From assembly GCA_963819115.1 (NCBI GenBank), contig CAWFUR010000011.1, forward strand, positions 1,984,001 through 2,048,000: 64,000 bases of DNA. Direction: 5' to 3'. Source of the stretch: JACVRW01 sp963819115 (GTDB lineage Bacteria; Actinomycetota; Thermoleophilia; Solirubrobacterales; Thermoleophilaceae). The notes under the pieces were generated by a model that ran no database searches, had not been told where the DNA came from, and worked only from the letters and a program-made list of their open reading frames with translations. The translations under genes and the position numbers were made by a program. Of this stretch, positions 61,965 to 64,000 are shown one piece after another. Position 1 is the stretch's first letter; each line of letters begins with the position of its first letter.

Positions 61965-62749
61965 TCCGGGCGGACGGAGTGGACATCGCCTATCGGCGAG
62001 CCGGTCACGGCGCGCCCATCGTCTTTGTTCACGGCGCCGCGCTGGATGGCCGCGTGTGGCAGCGACAGCTGGCCGACCTGGCCGACGAGTTCACGGTCGT
62101 TGCCTGGGATGAGCCTGGAGCGGGACGCTCATCGGATGTGCCGGCAGGCTTCGGGCTTGCGGACTACGCGGACTGCCTCGCGGCGCTGATCGAGGAACTT
62201 GCCCTGGCCCCGGCGCACGTCGCCGGCCTCTCCTGGGGCGGAACCATCGCCGAGGAGCTCTATCGCCGGCATCCCGAGCTCATGGCGACGCTGATCCTCA
62301 TCGACAGCTACGCCGGCTGGAAGGGATCGCTCCCCGAGGACGAGGTCCGGGCTCGAGTGGAGGGTGCGCGTCAGATGCTCTCCGCACCGGCCGAAGAGTT
62401 CGATCCAACCCTCCCCGGGCTGTTCGCAGGCGATCCGCCCGCTGAGTTCCTCACGCTGCTCGAACGGATCTCAGCCGATGTCCGGCCGGAGAGCCTTGGC
62501 AAGCAGGTGGCGATCATGGCCGAGACCGACCAGCGCGATCTCCTGCCTCGAATTGCGATACCGACGCTGCTGATCTGGGGCGCGCTCGATGCGCGCTCGC
62601 CGCTCACCGTGGCCCGTCAGCTCGAGGAAGCGATTCCGGACGCGAAGCTCGTGATCGTCAGGGGCGCCGGTCATGTCAGTCACCTCGAGCGGCCCGAACG
62701 GGTGAACGAAGCGGTTCGCGAGTTCTGTCGCGCGCACCCGCCCGCCTGA
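61949..62749 (+). CDS. Alpha/beta-hydrolase
   Basis: A 266-residue hydrolase: oxyanion loop FVHGAALDGRVWQRQL, nucleophile Ser in AGLSWGGTIAEEL near residue 94, acid in LLIWGALDARSPL and His in GAGHVSHLERPE. It resembles MhpC/haloperoxidase-like proteins. The ATG at 61949 overlaps the GNAT gene by 16 bp; a GTG at 61961 would give the common GTGA overlap and is also plausible. The substrate is unknown. It is likely regulated and co-expressed with the MarR-GNAT protein. Confidence 0.87.
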   Translation: MAADVIRADGVDIAYRRAGHGAPIVFVHGAALDGRVWQRQLADLADEFTVVAWDEPGAGRSSDVPAGFGLADYADCLAALIEELALAPAHVAGLSWGGTIAEELYRRHPELMATLILIDSYAGWKGSLPEDEVRARVEGARQMLSAPAEEFDPTLPGLFAGDPPAEFLTLLERISADVRPESLGKQVAIMAETDQRDLLPRIAIPTLLIWGALDARSPLTVARQLEEAIPDAKLVIVRGAGHVSHLERPERVNEAVREFCRAHPPA

Positions 62750-63259
62750 CGCCCCGGGCTTGCTCCCGCTGCTCGATGTCGGACGGCTCCAACGGGGATT
62801 GGACGTCGTTGAGGAGCCGGACCAGGGCAAGGTTCGCCACAACATTGAACGCGCAGTAGAACGCGAGCGCGGTCGGCAGGTCCCCGTAGGTCGCCAGCAC
62901 CGAGGCCGGGAAAGGAAGCGCGGCGACCAGGAGCAGCAGTTGAAGCGTGTGGACGATCAGCCGCGTATCCACCGTGGTCACGGCGCGCATCGCCCGACGG
63001 TGCACGCCCCAGTAGTTCGCCACCACGAAGAACGAGATGACGAACGCCAGATAGCCGCGCCAGTCGTGGCCGAGGGCGTGGCGCAACTGCGATCGCTCGG
63101 GTCCGCTCCGAGATCCGGGAGTCGCAGGTCGAGCGCCAGCAGCGTCATGGCGATGGCGAAGACGCCGTCCGACAGGGCCAGCAGCCGGCCCAGTGAGTTG
63201 TCGGACCTCGGCTCGTCGAGCTCGTCGCCCTCGGCGATCGTCGCGTCCTGCGGGGGCAT
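62676..63259 (-). pseudogene. TMEM175-family potassium channel-like protein with a single-base frameshift
   Basis: From the ATG at 63259 the frame reads RLLALSDGVFAIAMTLLALDLRLPDLGADP, where SDGVFAIAMTLL is the FSD motif of TMEM175 channels. At about 63100 the frame breaks. The next frame continues ERSQLRHALGHDWRGYLAFVISFFVVANYW with the remaining helices (residues to about 170) and a long polar tail. Adding one C to a CC run restores PERSQL. The tail overlaps the hydrolase gene on the opposite strand by about 74 bp, so the true end may be earlier. A broken gene or a sequencing error. Confidence 0.75.
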
Positions 63260-63321
63260 CGGCGCAATACACCAGCGACGCCGGGCGGCTGGACACAAGC
63301 GGTCGACTTGAATCAAAACAT

Positions 63322-63338
63322 GAACGTGGTGTACGTTC
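63322..63338. promoter_or_regulatory. Palindrome GAACGT-GGTGT-ACGTTC, candidate TetR operator
   Basis: GAACGT (63322-63327) and ACGTTC (63333-63338) are perfect inverted repeats around GGTGT. The 17-bp element ends 5 bp before the start of the small membrane protein, whose gene is coupled to a TetR gene. It is a good candidate operator; the TetR gene itself would be under its own control. Confidence 0.6.
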
Positions 63339-63343
63339 TGGTT

Positions 63344-63712
63344 ATGACTCCCACCCGCATCCTCCTCGGCGCCACGCGCGCCCTCATCGGCATCGGCACC
63401 TGGCTCGCCCCGGACGAGACCATGCGCCTCTTCGGGATCGACCCAGCGCGGGCCGACCGGTTCGTCGCACGGCTGTTCGGCGCACGCGAGCTCGCGCTGG
63501 CCGGTGCATTGCTGGCCGCGCCGTCTCCCGCCCTGGCACGGGTCGCGACCCTGGGCGCCACGATCGACGCCGTCGATGCCATTGCCGGTTTCGACGAACG
63601 CCGGCGCGGGACTCTCTCGGTCCAAGCGACCATGCTCGGCCCCGTCGGGGCACTGCTGTTCGTGGCCCTCGGCGTCATGGTGGCGCGCGAGGCGTCAGTC
63701 CCGGCCGCGTGA
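63344..63712 (+). CDS. Small four-helix membrane protein (DUF4267-like)
   Basis: A 122-residue membrane protein with helices at about residues 4-25, 38-58, 62-80 and 92-115. GTWLAPDETMRLFGIDPARADRF followed by VARLFGARELALAG resembles DUF4267-type proteins. The ATG at 63344 lies 5 bp after the palindromic operator candidate; an upstream TTG at 63308 would run through it. It is followed by a TetR gene with a GTGA overlap, so its level is probably set by that regulator. Confidence 0.7.
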   Translation: MTPTRILLGATRALIGIGTWLAPDETMRLFGIDPARADRFVARLFGARELALAGALLAAPSPALARVATLGATIDAVDAIAGFDERRRGTLSVQATMLGPVGALLFVALGVMVAREASVPAA

Positions 63713-64000
63713 GCGACGCCGGCGCCTACGCCCATATCCTCAAGCACCGCCCCTCGCAGGCCCGCAGCGTGCGGCGCATCGAGGCCCTGCTCGACGCCGC
63801 CGCCGACCTGCTCCGCGACCAGGAGCCGGAGGCCATCTCAGTGCGGGACCTAACCGCTAGGGCAGGAGTGCCGACCGGCACCCTCTACCAGTTCTTCGAC
63901 GACAAGGAAGCCGTGCTCCAGGCCCTCGCCGTGCGCTTCCTCGCCGCGATGCCCGGCATGCTGGACGCGGTACTCGCTTCCAGCCGTCACGAGTGGTCGA
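63709..64000 (+). CDS. TetR family transcriptional regulator, N-terminal fragment
   Basis: The first 97 residues are present; the rest lies beyond the right edge. The GTG at 63709 overlaps the stop of the membrane protein gene. The helix-turn-helix is ISVRDLTARAGVPTGTLYQFF, followed by DDKEAVLQALAVRFLAA, typical TetR. Its likely operator is the palindrome at 63322-63338. Confidence 0.88.
   Translation, partial: MSDAGAYAHILKHRPSQARSVRRIEALLDAAADLLRDQEPEAISVRDLTARAGVPTGTLYQFFDDKEAVLQALAVRFLAAMPGMLDAVLASSRHEWS

Overview
The window is about 64 kb of high-GC bacterial chromosome, densely packed and dominated by GTG and ATG starts. At least fourteen gene junctions are 4-nt ATGA, GTGA or TTGA overlaps. 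The gene types (group-2 and SigB/F-type sigma factors, TetR-controlled CoA-ester catabolism genes, DrrAB-like ABC exporters, TadE-like pseudopilins, an NhaA-DsbA fusion, a CUT1 sugar importer) suggest a soil-type Actinomycetota, possibly class Thermoleophilia (Solirubrobacterales-like). That placement is inference, because the window has no rRNA gene. I found no tRNA, rRNA, CRISPR array, insertion sequence or prophage. No stretch above about 300 bases lacks a gene. The longest gaps are 13584-13718, 39513-39680, 50256-50407 and 56899-57062, and each is described below.

Layout. 1-4.9 kb: a thiolase/MaoC/TetR operon behind a palindromic candidate operator, an enoyl-CoA hydratase, a VOC protein and a GFA-type zinc protein. 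4.9-11 kb: hydrolase, zinc alcohol dehydrogenase, YbjQ, SDR, MDR-type oxidoreductase and the NhaA-DsbA fusion. 11.1-15.7 kb: a decay zone of three successive genes (secreted hydrolase, TetR regulator, GT-C glycosyltransferase), all frameshifted. 15.7-17.2 kb: TadE-like pair with a degenerate CpaE-like protein. 17.2-29 kb: luciferase-like monooxygenase, UppP, crotonase, ABC exporter, YgjP-type peptidase, GT4, SDR, YjbQ, hydroxyacid dehydrogenase, CrtI-like oxidoreductase and a ParB-like protein. 29-35 kb: an operon for uptake and hydrolysis of alpha-glucosides (GH13 enzyme, binding protein, two permeases, ATPase). 35-41 kb: DJ-1/PfpI protein, amine oxidase, Thr-rich membrane protein, CDF metal exporter, YihY and a SigB/F-type sigma factor. 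41.5-46.6 kb: a three-gene formate dehydrogenase operon. 46.6-50.3 kb: cupin, ABC exporter and a frameshifted DoxX. 50.4-51.3 kb: a group-2 sigma factor with a strong terminator. 52-60 kb: glutamate-cysteine ligase-like enzyme, aldo/keto reductase, fused indolepyruvate:ferredoxin oxidoreductase divergent from an amino-acid dehydrogenase/FadR operon, and a 5'-3' exonuclease. 60-64 kb: epimerase, VOC, MarR-GNAT fusion, hydrolase, a frameshifted TMEM175-type channel, and a small membrane protein with its TetR gene running off the end.

The strongest result is that the formate dehydrogenase catalytic gene contains an in-frame TGA at the position of the catalytic selenocysteine. A bacterial-type SECIS hairpin (7-bp stem, GGTCT loop) begins 11 nt after it. 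The gene is therefore a selenoprotein and not two broken genes. The second result is a family of short intergenic palindromic repeats sharing a GATC-NNN-GATC core, at four loci (8967, 25617, 36864 and 49645). It appears in tandem, convergent and divergent contexts, so it is more than an ordinary terminator. Several regulator-linked inverted repeats (2886, 13609, 57031, 57056, 63322) are good operator candidates.
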